Source of the DNA: Macrococcoides bohemicum
Lineage (GTDB): Bacteria; Bacillota; Bacilli; Staphylococcales; Staphylococcaceae
NCBI RefSeq assembly: GCF_042658685.1
Contig: NZ_JBHSQY010000006.1
Direction: 5' to 3' (one strand)
Length of the DNA stretch: 64,000 bases
The position numbers and the translations under genes were made by a program. The notes beneath the pieces were generated by a model that was given only the letters and a program-made list of their open reading frames with translations, was not told the DNA's origin and did no database searches. Every line of letters starts with the position of its first letter. Within the stretch, counting starts at the first letter, position 1. Below are positions 44,427 through 52,862 of the stretch, piece after piece.

Positions 44427-45935
44427 TCAGCTTATATTTTGTGTTATTTCGGTTCTTCTGTCCTTGATTATAAGTATCTCACCGACTTCTAAATATTCAC
44501 TGTATAGTTGATTTATTGAGCTTTCGTTGATGCTACCGACTATTTCTTTTAAATACATTCTGAAAGCAATTCGTAATGCTTTAGTTTGTTTAACCTGCTG
44601 TCTGATAAATTCAAAAAATATGCTTTTTGTTGTTACTTTTATAGTTGCATAACGTCCTTTTGAGGCACTCCAAATAAACGTATCGTTATTGTTCAATACG
44701 TCATAGAGTGTTGATTTAGGCATGTTGATTGCTTCTCTAAATGCAGTTCCTGACATCTCAACTACGCCATTCTTAGCATTTTGTCCAATATAAGTGATTA
44801 AATCAGTTACACGTTCACTGTAATGACTACGTACACGATCCTCACGTTTCTTAGCATGATTTCTGAAAAATAATTTATTCTTTTCTTCGCTTGTCAGTTC
44901 ACACCATGTATAAACCAACTCTGTAATATAAAACTTTGTTGCACCTTTGTAATTGCCTGAATAAGCACTTTTTACTTTTTGTAGCACAACGCTATCCTGT
45001 AATGGGTTGTGCAGGTTCTCATTAAACTTTCTCATCATATCAATGGTCTTAGAGATTGGCATATGACAAGAATACATATGTAAAGCCATAGTAAAAATAG
45101 CATTATCACGCCCGATATTGCCTCCTGAACCCTCAATATGTCTAGTTGCATAGAGCTTATGAAACCATAGCTCATGAATATTCTTTAGCTGTTTTACTAC
45201 TTTTACAGATTTATCTTTTTCTACTTGCTTTAAGATATCTACACCTTCAAAATCTTTTGAAAACGTGATTAAATCAGTAAAATCATACATATATTTATCG
45301 TTATGATATAAAATATTTGCTTCTGTCGGACATCTAAAGAAGCCGAAATGATTGCAACTAAAATCCACACCTGGAATTGATTTATTAAAGAACTCTCTGA
45401 TGTTCTGACTGATTCTCTTTGCGATTGTTACAGATCCACTCACTTTATGGCTATGTCCCTTTTTTACAAACACAGGAGTTTTCAATGTAAAATAAGCCTG
45501 GTAACCCTTTGGCGTGTCTAGGATTGTAGTTGGAATAATTCCTGCATCCTTCCCACATAATACGATATCAGTTATTGTGATTGCCTTTTTATCTAAACCA
45601 TCAAAGTCAACAACGAACGTATTTATCTGTTTAAGGTTATCTTCTGAATGACCAAAAACCTTACCCTCTTTAGATCTTGCAAGTGTCTTATAGACATTAG
45701 GCGTAAAATGCGTTAGTTCTTTATGAGAATCCACTAACGCCTCAACCGAACCAAAGATCGTATAATCCGTATCAATTAACGCTTCTTTAGAAAATGTTCC
45801 TGCGATTTTACCCGTTTTATATTTACTGTTTACTTTATTTTTACTTACAAATTTGGAGTTTTTATATCGTTCAAAACGTAATCCAGACTTCAATATACTT
45901 TCGTATAACGAAACAATATCAATATTTTTGTACAT
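44427..45935 (-). CDS. Plasmid replication protein with primase-type (PriCT) domain
   Basis: 502 aa. The N-terminal half has a primase-polymerase-like core with TFVVDFDG near residue 107 and an NHFGFFRCPTEAN segment. A PriCT-like helical domain follows near 265-325 (GRDNAIFTMALHMYSCHMPISKTIDMMRKFNENLHNPLQDSVVLQKVKSAY). A C-terminal winged helix lies near 375-430 (GTAFREAINMPKSTLYDVLNNN). This is the plan of large theta-type staphylococcal plasmid initiators. It is adjacent to parA, with a structured leader upstream that hides its ribosome binding site. It is not a RepA_N protein. No iterons were seen. Confidence 0.8.
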   Translation of the reverse strand: MYKNIDIVSLYESILKSGLRFERYKNSKFVSKNKVNSKYKTGKIAGTFSKEALIDTDYTIFGSVEALVDSHKELTHFTPNVYKTLARSKEGKVFGHSEDNLKQINTFVVDFDGLDKKAITITDIVLCGKDAGIIPTTILDTPKGYQAYFTLKTPVFVKKGHSHKVSGSVTIAKRISQNIREFFNKSIPGVDFSCNHFGFFRCPTEANILYHNDKYMYDFTDLITFSKDFEGVDILKQVEKDKSVKVVKQLKNIHELWFHKLYATRHIEGSGGNIGRDNAIFTMALHMYSCHMPISKTIDMMRKFNENLHNPLQDSVVLQKVKSAYSGNYKGATKFYITELVYTWCELTSEEKNKLFFRNHAKKREDRVRSHYSERVTDLITYIGQNAKNGVVEMSGTAFREAINMPKSTLYDVLNNNDTFIWSASKGRYATIKVTTKSIFFEFIRQQVKQTKALRIAFRMYLKEIVGSINESSINQLYSEYLEVGEILIIKDRRTEITQNIS

Positions 45936-45939
45936 AAAA

Positions 45940-46019
45940 AGCTACCTATCCTTTCTGTCAGATGATTGATTCAATGACTAACTATTGATCAATATCTGTA
46001 AACAGAAAGAATGGTAGCT
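45940..46019 (-). promoter_or_regulatory. Leader hairpin that covers the rep ribosome binding site
   Basis: 18-base arms AGCTACCTATCCTTTCTGT (45940) and ACAGAAAGAATGGTAGCT (46002) pair with one or two mismatches across a 43-base loop rich in ATTGAT/ATCAAT words. On the minus strand the 3' arm contains agaaaggatagg, the only Shine-Dalgarno-like sequence before the rep ATG at 45935. Pairing would block translation, a classic point for antisense-RNA control of copy number. Confidence 0.6.
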
Positions 46020-46146
46020 CAAATATAATATATATCTTCAAAAAAGATTAAAATGATAGCGTTTTCAAACCATTATCAGTTCGGTATCTTTAAAAAAGTA
46101 TATAGTTATACATAAAATATATGCATAAATTTGTGCTTACATCTTG

Positions 46147-46226
46147 TTTTTTAAAGCACCCGAATATATAATGGTAGTAACAAATCAAAAACTTAACACT
46201 CTTGTTTGTTTCGGGTGTTTAAAAAA
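46147..46226. promoter_or_regulatory. Second inverted repeat in rep upstream region
   Basis: TTTTTTAAAGCACCCGAA at 46147 and TTCGGGTGTTTAAAAAA at 46210 are complementary apart from one extra base. The loop contains AATGGTAG, a word repeated in the arm of the rep leader hairpin. Candidate antisense RNA or attenuator element. Confidence 0.5.
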
Positions 46227-46248
46227 CTCATGATCAAAACTTACCGTT

Positions 46249-46276
46249 AAAGCAGATGATTCCCGTCATCTGCTTT
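46249..46276. terminator. Strong bidirectional terminator between par and rep
   Basis: Perfect 11-base stem AAAGCAGATGA/TCATCTGCTTT with T-run. It separates the par operon transcript from rep. Confidence 0.85.
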
Positions 46277-46449
46277 TTCATTTGCTCTTATTTATTTACC
46301 AGATAAATAATTGAATCCCTTTGAGTTTCCCAGGCTCAAACAGATGCAAATGAAGATAGAAAGTTTTTTCATTAGTCGTATAGCTATTCAATTTTTAACT
46401 TATATTTACCATACACCAATAGAATTTAAAAGTAAATTCAAAATTTAAA

Positions 46450-46489
46450 AGTGCATAACACATAGTATATAAACTATATGTTATGCACT
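46450..46489. repeat. TGCATA-type dyad after the par operon
   Basis: 17-base arms AGTGCATAACACATAGT and complement (one mismatch) around ATATAA, just downstream of the RHH gene. It shares GTGCATA/TATGCAC with dyads at 47660-47690, 49257 and 54006. Candidate partition site or operator; it may also act as a terminator. Confidence 0.5.
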
Positions 46490-46506
46490 ATGCATTATAT
46501 CCTATA

Positions 46507-46812
46507 TTAATATTTACCTTTTCTACGAGCAATATCTATTTTCTGTTGAAGTGTTGCCTCATAAGACTTTTCGAATACTTCTTTATCTTCTCCTGATAAT
46601 TTACTGATTAACATATCAATAGCTTCATCAACAATTAATGTCTTACTTTTCTGATTGAGATAGACATTATATAATCCGATAAGTTTAGCATGTGTATCAC
46701 CAGTAACACGAATTGATGTATAATCCAGTTTTTCTTTCTCAATATTTAAGTTTGCTAATGGATTTTCTCTTTTCAGGTCTTTTCGTTTTTCTAAATCATC
46801 TAATAATCCCAT
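46507..46812 (-). CDS. Partition partner protein, RHH type
   Basis: 101 aa from the ATG at 46812 behind ggaggg. The N-terminal about 30 residues are charged (GLLDDLEKRKDLKRENPLANLNIEK). The core (YTSIRVTGDTHAKLIGLYNVYLNQKSKTLIVDEAIDMLISKL) fits a ribbon-helix-helix fold with the DNA-contacting strand TSIRV. A small RHH protein directly downstream of ParA is the usual partner of type Ib ParA on Gram-positive plasmids. The separation from the ParA stop is one base. Expected to bind the TGCATA dyads. Confidence 0.75.
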   Translation of the reverse strand: MGLLDDLEKRKDLKRENPLANLNIEKEKLDYTSIRVTGDTHAKLIGLYNVYLNQKSKTLIVDEAIDMLISKLSGEDKEVFEKSYEATLQQKIDIARRKGKY

Positions 46813-46813
46813 A

Positions 46814-47629
46814 TTATCCCTCCATCTTTTCAAGACGATCTAAAAACTCGTCTGTCAGTGCTTCATATTCTTTTAATGTTTTCTTATCCCAATGATCTTC
46901 TTCTGTAATACCATATTCATCCCAATACTTAACACGTTCCATCTGTTTAACAATATGATTGAATACATGTTCATTATAAGTATCAGTTGCATCCTTTAAT
47001 GTTGTCATATCTGTTTTTGTCTGTTTACTGAACATAACAGGTATAATACCAAGAATATCAAAATTATTTTTATAGGTCTTTTTAAAGCGTACTAAGTGTT
47101 CTGTGAATTTATCAACAGCTCTAAACGATCTTCTATGTGTCTGCATAACAATTAATGAATAATCGCAAGCGTATATTGCATTATTGCTAAAATCACTAAT
47201 TGTAGGTGGAGTATCAATGATAACAATATCATATTCATCTCTAACACCATCAAGAAACATTGATAAGACTTTAACCTTTTTATAGCTATCTAATGGAACT
47301 AATTCCAAAGGTAATCCTACCAGGTTAAAATCAGATGGAATAATATCAAGATTATCACTTAGATTTATTGTACATTCTTTTCTATTCGTTTGGGTGATTC
47401 CTTTATAAATAGAGCGTTGCTCTAAATAATTATCTTCTTGCAGTAATTCAGGTTTGAAAGTTCTTACAAGTAGCTCTGTTGCATCAGCCTGTGGATCTAA
47501 ATCTACTACTAGCACTTTCTTCTCCTTTTTTTCTGATAAGACATAAGCCATTAGACATGCTGTAGATGTTTTACTTACTCCACCCTTAAAGTTATTAATA
47601 CTAATAATCTTTCCGTTTTTATCATCCAT
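46814..47629 (-). CDS. parA: ParA-family partition ATPase
   Basis: 271 aa. Deviant Walker A INNFKGGVSKTSTA at residues 11-24, A' motif VVIIDTPPTISDFSNNAIYACDYSLIVMQTH near 125, and no N-terminal helix-turn-helix, so a short (type Ib-like) ParA. It moves plasmid copies apart over the nucleoid with the RHH partner encoded next. Ribosome binding site aaaaggag; a consensus TATAAT (47650-47655) lies 21 bases before the start, with TGCATA repeats over the -35 region, which points to autoregulation. Confidence 0.88.
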   Translation of the reverse strand: MDDKNGKIISINNFKGGVSKTSTACLMAYVLSEKKEKKVLVVDLDPQADATELLVRTFKPELLQEDNYLEQRSIYKGITQTNRKECTINLSDNLDIIPSDFNLVGLPLELVPLDSYKKVKVLSMFLDGVRDEYDIVIIDTPPTISDFSNNAIYACDYSLIVMQTHRRSFRAVDKFTEHLVRFKKTYKNNFDILGIIPVMFSKQTKTDMTTLKDATDTYNEHVFNHIVKQMERVKYWDEYGITEEDHWDKKTLKEYEALTDEFLDRLEKMEG

Positions 47630-47649
47630 TCATATCACTCCTTTTCTAT

Positions 47650-47720
47650 ATTATATCATGTATATTGCATAATGCATAGTGCATAGCATATAAAATATAA
47701 AGTATATTCTATACAATATA
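47650..47720 (-). promoter_or_regulatory. par promoter and operator repeats
   Basis: TATAAT on the minus strand at 47655-47650. Upstream of it, over the -35 position, run overlapping words TTGCATAATGCATAGTGCATAG (47664-47685 region), bracketed by GTATATTG and CAATATAC. This layout fits repression by the RHH partition protein and may double as the centromere. Confidence 0.55.
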
Positions 47721-47738
47721 TACTGATAAAGTTTAATA

Positions 47739-47975
47739 TTATGAAAATATATTAACGATTAATATTACAAATACAATTGGTATTAAGAATAACAATGTGA
47801 TACCAAAGAATATTTGAAATAAGAACATGATTAATCCAGCAAGTAATTGTATTACTACGGGTGCAATCATTAGACAGACTGCAAAAAATATTATGGTTCC
47901 TAATCCTGGAAGTCCTTGAAATACAAATGCTAAAGTACCGAGTACAACAACTATCAATAATAAAAATCTATTCAT
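47739..47975 (-). CDS. Small hydrophobic membrane protein (78 aa)
   Basis: Start at 47975 behind aaaggggg. Nearly the whole chain is hydrophobic, with two to three membrane helices (MNRFLLLIVVVLGTLAFVFQGLPGLGTIIFFAVCLMIAPVVIQLLAG...). Last gene of the first R-repeat cassette. No family recognised. Confidence 0.6.
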   Translation of the reverse strand: MNRFLLLIVVVLGTLAFVFQGLPGLGTIIFFAVCLMIAPVVIQLLAGLIMFLFQIFFGITLLFLIPIVFVILIVNIFS

Positions 47976-48052
47976 TTTGTTAACCCCCTTTAATATAACT
48001 AGAATTATATTTTTCTTACGATTTAAACCACAATAATATAACAATAGTTATA

Positions 48053-48352
48053 TTACAGGCAGTTTTTTACAAAATTTATTACCTTTCTTTTTTCGGTAGG
48101 GGAGAGGACAGAGAGTATGCTTTGTAACTCATAATCAGGTGTATCTGACTGTTGCGTAAGACTATCTAATGCTACCCCAAAATAATCAGCTATCTTAATC
48201 AGAGAAGGGGTATTTGGATATGATCTTCCATTCAACCAATTCGATATACTCATTTCACTGATTCCAATTTCATGAGCTAACTGTTTCTGATTAATTTCAA
48301 ATTTAGCTAATAACTTTGTTAAGTTATCTTTTAATATGATATTACGATTCAT
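48053..48352 (-). CDS. XRE-family regulator (99 aa)
   Basis: Start at 48352 behind aaggggt, overlapping nothing upstream by more than the stop region. Residues 8-62 are a Cro/CI helix-turn-helix (DNLTKLLAKFEINQKQLAHEIGISEMSISNWLNGRSYPN); the C-terminal 35 residues are a helix for dimerisation. Middle gene of the R1 cassette, between the 82 aa protein and the small membrane protein. Targets unknown; the R-repeats and its own promoter are candidates. Confidence 0.75.
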   Translation of the reverse strand: MNRNIILKDNLTKLLAKFEINQKQLAHEIGISEMSISNWLNGRSYPNTPSLIKIADYFGVALDSLTQQSDTPDYELQSILSVLSPTEKRKVINFVKNCL

Positions 48353-48354
48353 TT

Positions 48355-48603
48355 TTACCAACCCCTTAATTCTAATTCTTTCATTTGATATTCTATTAGA
48401 GCTTCACTTAATGTTGCATAAGGTATTGATCGACTAGCGTGTGTATATCCGTTGCCTTTTTCATAAGTACAAACCATATATTCATCACCTTCAAGGACGA
48501 CCATCAAATATGAGAAAACGATCTCTTTTGCTCGAACTATTTTTCCTGGAATACTACTCATTGGAATTTCTTTTCTTAGATTCTTCATGCTTATTTTTGC
48601 CAT
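48355..48603 (-). CDS. Hypothetical protein (82 aa), first gene of R1 cassette
   Basis: Basic N-terminus (MAKISMKNLRKEIPMSSIPGK) and a beta-rich core (IVRAKEIVFSYLMVVLEGDEYMVCTYEKGNGYTHASRSIPYATLSEALIEYQMKELELRGW). Strong ribosome binding site taggagg. The R1 repeat edge is 36 bases upstream. No family recognised. Confidence 0.6.
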   Translation of the reverse strand: MAKISMKNLRKEIPMSSIPGKIVRAKEIVFSYLMVVLEGDEYMVCTYEKGNGYTHASRSIPYATLSEALIEYQMKELELRGW

Positions 48604-48638
48604 TTTATGTTCCTCCTAATTTATCAGGTTGTTTAAAA

Positions 48639-49213
48639 CCTTTTTTCAACTACACGAACTTGTGTTTTGAATTTATATATTTTATTTTTACATCTTAGAA
48701 ATTGCATTGAATGGCTAAAAAATACAAGGACGACTTGTCGAACGTAGTGATGCCTTGTATTTTTTTGCTAGTTGAACACGAAGCAGAGCGAGTTGTGATA
48801 ACTTCAATGCTAATCTAAGTAGTAAAAATAATATGAATTTAATGAACACGTACGTGTTGGAAATATCAATAGCAATCGAGTGGGATAATGCGAGATTGCT
48901 TCAATGCCTTAAATAACCGAATTTTTCAAAATTCGGTTTTTCAAACGAATAATTGTGTGGATTTTGAGTTCATTTTCAACAGGAGCAGGGCAGGGGAGAA
49001 AATCAAGGAGTAAAGCGAAGCGTACCTTTATTTTCTAGCCTAGTTGAACACGAAGCATTGCGAGTTGTGACAACTGCTCTGCTAGGTTGAATAATGATAA
49101 AGACACACAATTTACAAACACGAAGTTCACGGAGTGTTTGTTCCATGCACTTTGGATTGTTCAATCAAACAATCGAACGCGATCTATGTGAGATTGTTTC
49201 AATGCAGTTAATA
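48639..49213. repeat. R1: structured non-coding repeat, divergent copy
   Basis: About 575 bases, the longest and most divergent of four copies. It shares with R2-R4 the edge CAACTACACGAACTTGTGT, the loop CGACTTGTCGAACGTAGTGA, two GTTGAACACGAAGC...GCGAGTTGTGA units and the end TTCCATGCA. Stems differ but pair: AAAAAATACAAGG with CCTTGTATTTTTT (48717/48753), AGCAATC/GATTGCT (48871/48894), CCGAATTTT/AAAATTCGG (48917/48928). An extra hairpin AAACAATC/GATTGTTT follows near 49167-49199. No gene in it. Confidence 0.85.
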
Positions 49214-49256
49214 GTTTAGTTATTAAACTTTCCTTCATGCACTTATATAATTTATA

Positions 49257-49294
49257 AAGTATAGTGCATAGTATATAATCTATGCACTATACTT
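49257..49294. repeat. TGCATA-type dyad at end of R2 cassette
   Basis: Perfect 15-base arms AAGTATAGTGCATAG/CTATGCACTATACTT around TATATAAT, directly after the stop of the gene at 49296. May serve as terminator of this cassette; the shared word with the par operator suggests a binding site. Confidence 0.6.
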
Positions 49295-49295
49295 A

Positions 49296-49643
49296 TTAAT
49301 AATCACAAGCATAGTAGTGAATGTTTGTATTCATATCCATTTCCTTTAATCTTTCAAATACTTTCAATGCTTCTTTAGCTTTATATAAATACATATCATC
49401 ATATTCATAACTCCCGAAATATGGACCATAATATACTGGTAATAATTCTTCTGCCTTATCAAAGTTTTCGATAATACTTGCTAATCTATTATAAATATCA
49501 TTAACGGTTTCATTATCTAATTGTACGTGACCAGGATTGCCCAACTTATATTTTTTATCAAAATAACCGTGTAAAGCATTGAACTTTCTTAGGTAGGCAA
49601 ATCCATCTCTGTATTCATCTAAAATATACATATCTAATCCCAT
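49296..49643 (-). CDS. GLDMY-family hypothetical protein (115 aa)
   Basis: Begins MGLDMYILDEYRDGFAYLRKFNALHGYFDKKY. The GLDMY opening followed by a W/YLRKxNxxHxYF segment is shared by small proteins in phages and bacteria, whose function is unknown. It begins one base inside the upstream stop. Acidic overall. Last gene of the R2 cassette. Confidence 0.65.
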   Translation of the reverse strand: MGLDMYILDEYRDGFAYLRKFNALHGYFDKKYKLGNPGHVQLDNETVNDIYNRLASIIENFDKAEELLPVYYGPYFGSYEYDDMYLYKAKEALKVFERLKEMDMNTNIHYYACDY

Positions 49644-49975
49644 TATTCATCCCATCCTTTAATAAAATTTTCTCTAATTTCAACTTTGTTATATTGATTA
49701 TTATTCATCCCACAATCAGCAAATTTTTGCTTAATAAAAGCAAAATCAAATGTATCATGCAGTAAAGAATTTAGTGTTTCATTTAAAAGATTTTTGAATT
49801 CTACTACATTCTCAAAATATTCATCTTCTAATAATTCAAGAGTTGGGGTGTTTGTATATTCCTCATCAATGTATTGTAGTAAGTATGTTTCTAATAAGCT
49901 ATGAAGATATTCTGATGAAGAAATAATTCTTTCATTACCTTTAAAATCAGTAGAAATAATTTCATACGTTTTCAT
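49643..49975 (-). CDS. Hypothetical acidic protein (110 aa)
   Basis: MKTYEIISTDFKGNERIISSSEYLHSLLETYLLQYIDEEYT... Acidic, mostly helical. Ribosome binding site aaaggag. No family recognised. Middle gene of the R2 cassette. Confidence 0.6.
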   Translation of the reverse strand: MKTYEIISTDFKGNERIISSSEYLHSLLETYLLQYIDEEYTNTPTLELLEDEYFENVVEFKNLLNETLNSLLHDTFDFAFIKQKFADCGMNNNQYNKVEIRENFIKGWDE

Positions 49976-49996
49976 GATTAATTCTCCTTTATTTAA

Positions 49997-50137
49997 TTAG
50001 TTTTGCGAGATTAAAGGGTACTCATCTACAAAGTTTACAGCTTTACTATCAGTGTCTAAATTCACGTATAAAACATAGATAATCAATAAAACTACTGCTA
50101 CCCACATCATAAAATCCGATACCGAAATTTTATTCAT
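49997..50137 (-). CDS. Small membrane protein (46 aa), first gene of R2 cassette
   Basis: MNKISVSDFMMWVAVVLLIIYVLYVNLDTDS... One membrane helix and a short acidic C-terminus outside or inside the cell. The ribosome binding site aaggagaga is the edge of repeat R2 itself, seven bases away. Function unknown. Confidence 0.6.
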   Translation of the reverse strand: MNKISVSDFMMWVAVVLLIIYVLYVNLDTDSKAVNFVDEYPLISQN

Positions 50138-50143
50138 ATAAAT

Positions 50144-50658
50144 CTCTCCTTTTTTCAACTACACGAACTTGTGTTTGTTGGATTTATGTATTTAATTTTT
50201 ACGGATTAGAAAGAGCATTGACCGAAAAATAATGCAAGGGCGACTTGTCGAACGTAGTGATCCCTTGCGTTACTTTTTCTAGTTGAACACGTAGCGTAGC
50301 GAGTTGTGAAACTTCAATGCTAGTCTAAGTAGTGAAAAATTATATAAATCCTTTCAAACACGTGAGTGGTTGAAAAGGGTCTAATCAGAACAACTGACGT
50401 AGGAAGTTGGTCAATGCCTTGCCATCAGGCTTTAGCCTGATACTTAATCAGTCCTTAATTGTGTGGATTTTGAGTTCATTTTCAACAGAAGCAGGGCAGG
50501 AGAGAAAATCAAGGAGTAAAGCGAAGCGTACCTTTATTTTCTAACCTAGTTGAACACGAGCATTGCGAGTTGTGACAACTGCTCTGCTAGGTTGAATAAT
50601 GATAAAGACACACAATTTACAAACACGAAGTTCACGTAGTGTTTGTTCCATGCAGTTT
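50144..50658. repeat. R2: structured non-coding repeat
   Basis: 515 bases, nearly identical by eye to R3 and R4. Hairpins in order on the plus strand: CAAC/GTTG with ACAC/GTGT at the edge; AATGCAAGGG with CCCTTGCGTT (50234/50262, G-T pair); TTTCAA/TTGAAA near 50353; CAACT/AGTTG near 50391; ATCAGGCT/AGCCTGAT (50424); AGAAAAT.../...ATTTTCT near 50504; CCTAG/CTAGG; CAAACAC/GTGTTTG near 50621. It contains GCGAAGC, a sequence known to form a very stable DNA mini-hairpin. It precedes the operon 50137-49296. Confidence 0.9.
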
Positions 50659-50696
50659 GGATCGTTCAATCGAATATAATGTAAAGTTACCTATAC

Positions 50697-50738
50697 AAAA
50701 AATCACAGGTAACTTTATATCGCTACCTGTGATTTTTT
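50697..50738. terminator. Terminator of R3 cassette
   Basis: 15-base stem AAAAAATCACAGGTA with complement and T-runs both ways. It overlaps the last codons of the gene at 50715 and lies 39 bases from the end of R2. Confidence 0.85.
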
Positions 50739-51395
50739 GTATAATTTATTAATAATGCTCTCAGTGGAATCATTTATTGTTATTTCTTCTATCGGGTCTG
50801 AATCAAATGTTATACATATTTGCTGTTCATCATTTAAATAGAATGAACTAAATAAAGCTGTAAATCGAGTACAACCTAATAGTGACATCTTTTTGTAAAT
50901 AGGCTTAACATAAGCATCATATAATGCATTATAGACTAACATCTCAATATTTGAAAATTCAAATTCGTCTGTATCATTTTCTATCTTTATATACATTTCA
51001 CCGTCCATATATTGATAGTTGTTTTTAAAATGTATTTCTGCAAATTCTAATGTTTTATTAATTAGTTCCTCTTTGTTGTTACGGTCAATTATTAAATTTA
51101 GATTTTCATCATCATATTCTCCATCTTCCAGTAACTCGCATAATTTAATAATATGATGATAGGTTTTAGGTTCTGCACGTTGATATGCATCTATAATCGT
51201 TTCATAGCTAAATTGTGATTCTGTAAAGATACGAGCCTCAATCTCAGTATCAAAATCTTCTACAAAACATTCTCCACTTGTATTGTCGATGGCAACAAAA
51301 CTGTCGCCATCTTCAAAATAGTACATACCATGATGTTCATCTGATTTTTGAAAGTTATTAATGATTTTTTTACCTAGTCTTTTAGTTATTTTCAT
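50715..51395 (-). CDS. Hypothetical acidic protein (226 aa)
   Basis: MKITKRLGKKIINNFQKSDEHHGMYYFEDGDSFVAIDNTSGECFVEDF... Apart from a basic first helix it is strongly acidic and soluble, with alternating helices and strands. No family recognised. Last gene of a four-gene coupled operon; its ATG overlaps the upstream stop by one base. Confidence 0.6.
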   Translation of the reverse strand: MKITKRLGKKIINNFQKSDEHHGMYYFEDGDSFVAIDNTSGECFVEDFDTEIEARIFTESQFSYETIIDAYQRAEPKTYHHIIKLCELLEDGEYDDENLNLIIDRNNKEELINKTLEFAEIHFKNNYQYMDGEMYIKIENDTDEFEFSNIEMLVYNALYDAYVKPIYKKMSLLGCTRFTALFSSFYLNDEQQICITFDSDPIEEITINDSTESIINKLYKKSQVAI

Positions 51396-51784
51396 TATGC
51401 TACCTCCAATAATCCTGTTATTTCTGCTAATTCTTCCTGGTCATATTCGACAAGTGTTTCTTCACAAAAATGAGATATTATTTCTAATAATTCATCCTCA
51501 TCTGAAAAGTTAAATAGTACCTCTTTTTTCCATAAATCTGTACCATCACCCGTAGTAGCTTCATAATATACTTGTCTATCGGCTAAACCTAAATACGTTG
51601 TTAATTCAAAGATACTATCATTACATTCTGTATAATATAATGATATTTTCCCAGTACGTTTAAATAACTCAAAATCATCTGTACTACTCGACAAATCAAC
51701 ACATTCATCATCTTCAAATTCATATTTGAAGTATTCCTCTAACGCTGAACAAATTTTATTAAAGTTATATGTTTTAATATTCAA
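51395..51784 (-). CDS. Hypothetical acidic protein (129 aa)
   Basis: TTG start at 51784 is chosen because ggggagg lies eight bases before it; the in-frame ATG 18 bases upstream would put this site inside the gene. Very acidic (YFKYEFEDDECVDLSSSTDDFELF...). It overlaps the upstream gene by 11 bases. No family recognised. Confidence 0.55.
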   Translation of the reverse strand: MNIKTYNFNKICSALEEYFKYEFEDDECVDLSSSTDDFELFKRTGKISLYYTECNDSIFELTTYLGLADRQVYYEATTGDGTDLWKKEVLFNFSDEDELLEIISHFCEETLVEYDQEELAEITGLLEVA

Positions 51785-52025
51785 AGTAGAATTCCTCCCC
51801 ATTATTGATTGCTATAAATTTTTGCATGAAATAATTATCAAAAATACCATTACAATTATGGTCTTTGGTAAATCCTCTAAATACTTCTTCATGTTTATCT
51901 TGATTTAAAGTCATATCATTGTAACTCAATTCAAAATTAATTAAGCTTAGAATTAAAGTTTCATAGGGAATTTCATGTAACAGTTGTGTTAAGGTTTCAA
52001 CAGTAAATTCAGTTGGATTATTCAT
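51774..52025 (-). CDS. Hypothetical protein (83 aa)
   Basis: MNNPTEFTVETLTQLLHEIPYETLILSLINFELSYNDMTLNQDKHEEVFRGFTKDHNCNGIFDNYF... Acidic and helical. Ribosome binding site aaaggag inside the upstream gene, which it overlaps by eight bases. No family recognised. Confidence 0.6.
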   Translation of the reverse strand: MNNPTEFTVETLTQLLHEIPYETLILSLINFELSYNDMTLNQDKHEEVFRGFTKDHNCNGIFDNYFMQKFIAINNGEEFYFEY

Positions 52026-52287
52026 AATCTAAATCTCCTTTGTAAGTAGGATTAGGGTAAAGGGTTAAATTTATCTTTCCAGTTTCATCAGGATACATTT
52101 CGTTCATATTAACGTAATATTCAGGTGCAGTAACTTGGAGGGCTTTTACAATTGAATACAACATATTTTCTTCTTCATTGTCTAAATCTTTTACAGTAAA
52201 ATTTTCTAAGATTAAAGAACCATTGGTATCTTTGCGGTATTCCAACATAGATAATGTGTTATTTTCATTTTCAGCATATACAATCAT
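52018..52287 (-). CDS. Hypothetical acidic protein (89 aa), first gene of R3 cassette
   Basis: ATG 52287 behind aaggagag, which is part of the R3 edge. MIVYAENENNTLSMLEYRKDTNGSLILENFTVKDLDNEEENMLYSIVKAL... Acidic, mixed fold. No family recognised. Confidence 0.6.
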   Translation of the reverse strand: MIVYAENENNTLSMLEYRKDTNGSLILENFTVKDLDNEEENMLYSIVKALQVTAPEYYVNMNEMYPDETGKINLTLYPNPTYKGDLDYE

Positions 52288-52295
52288 CACTACAT

Positions 52296-52810
52296 CTCTC
52301 CTTTTTTCAACTACACGAACTTGTGTTTGTTGGATTTATGTATTTAATTTTTACGGATTAGAAAGAGCATTGACCGAAAAATAATGCAAGGGCGACTTGT
52401 CGAACGTAGTGATCCCTTGCATTACTTTTTCTAGTTGAACACGAAGCAGGGCGAGTTGTGAAACTTCAATGCTACTCTAAGTAGTGAAAAATTATATAAA
52501 TCCTTTCAAACACGTGAGTGGTTGAAAAGGGTCTAATCAGAACAACTGACGTAGGAAGTTGGTCAATGCCTTGCCATCAGCCTTTAGCCTGATACTTAAT
52601 CAGTCCTTAATTGTGTGGATTTTGAGTTCATTTTCAACGGAAGCAGGGCAGGGGAGTAAATCAAGGAGTAAAGCGAAGCGTACCTTTATTTTCTAACCTA
52701 GTTGAACACGAGCATTGCGAGTTGTGACAACTGCTCTGCTAGGTTGAATAATGATAAAGACACACAATTTACAAACACGAAGTTCACGGAGTGTTTGTTC
52801 CATGCAGTTT
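52296..52810. repeat. R3: structured non-coding repeat
   Basis: 515 bases, almost the same as R2 and R4. A few differences: the ATCAGG hairpin carries a single C-C mismatch (near 52577), and the long stem reads AATGCAAGGG/CCCTTGCATT (about 52383/52414). It lies directly upstream of the operon 52287-50715. Confidence 0.9.
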
Positions 52811-52821
52811 ATATACAAAAA

Positions 52822-52862
52822 AAGACAGAGATTGTTAGATAAATTCTAACGATCTCTGTCTT
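52822..52862 (-). terminator. Terminator of R4 cassette
   Basis: 17-base stem AAGACAGAGATTGTTAG with complement (one G-T type mismatch) and seven T on the minus strand. It overlaps the last codons of the gene at 52846 and is 12 bases from the end of R3. Confidence 0.88.
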
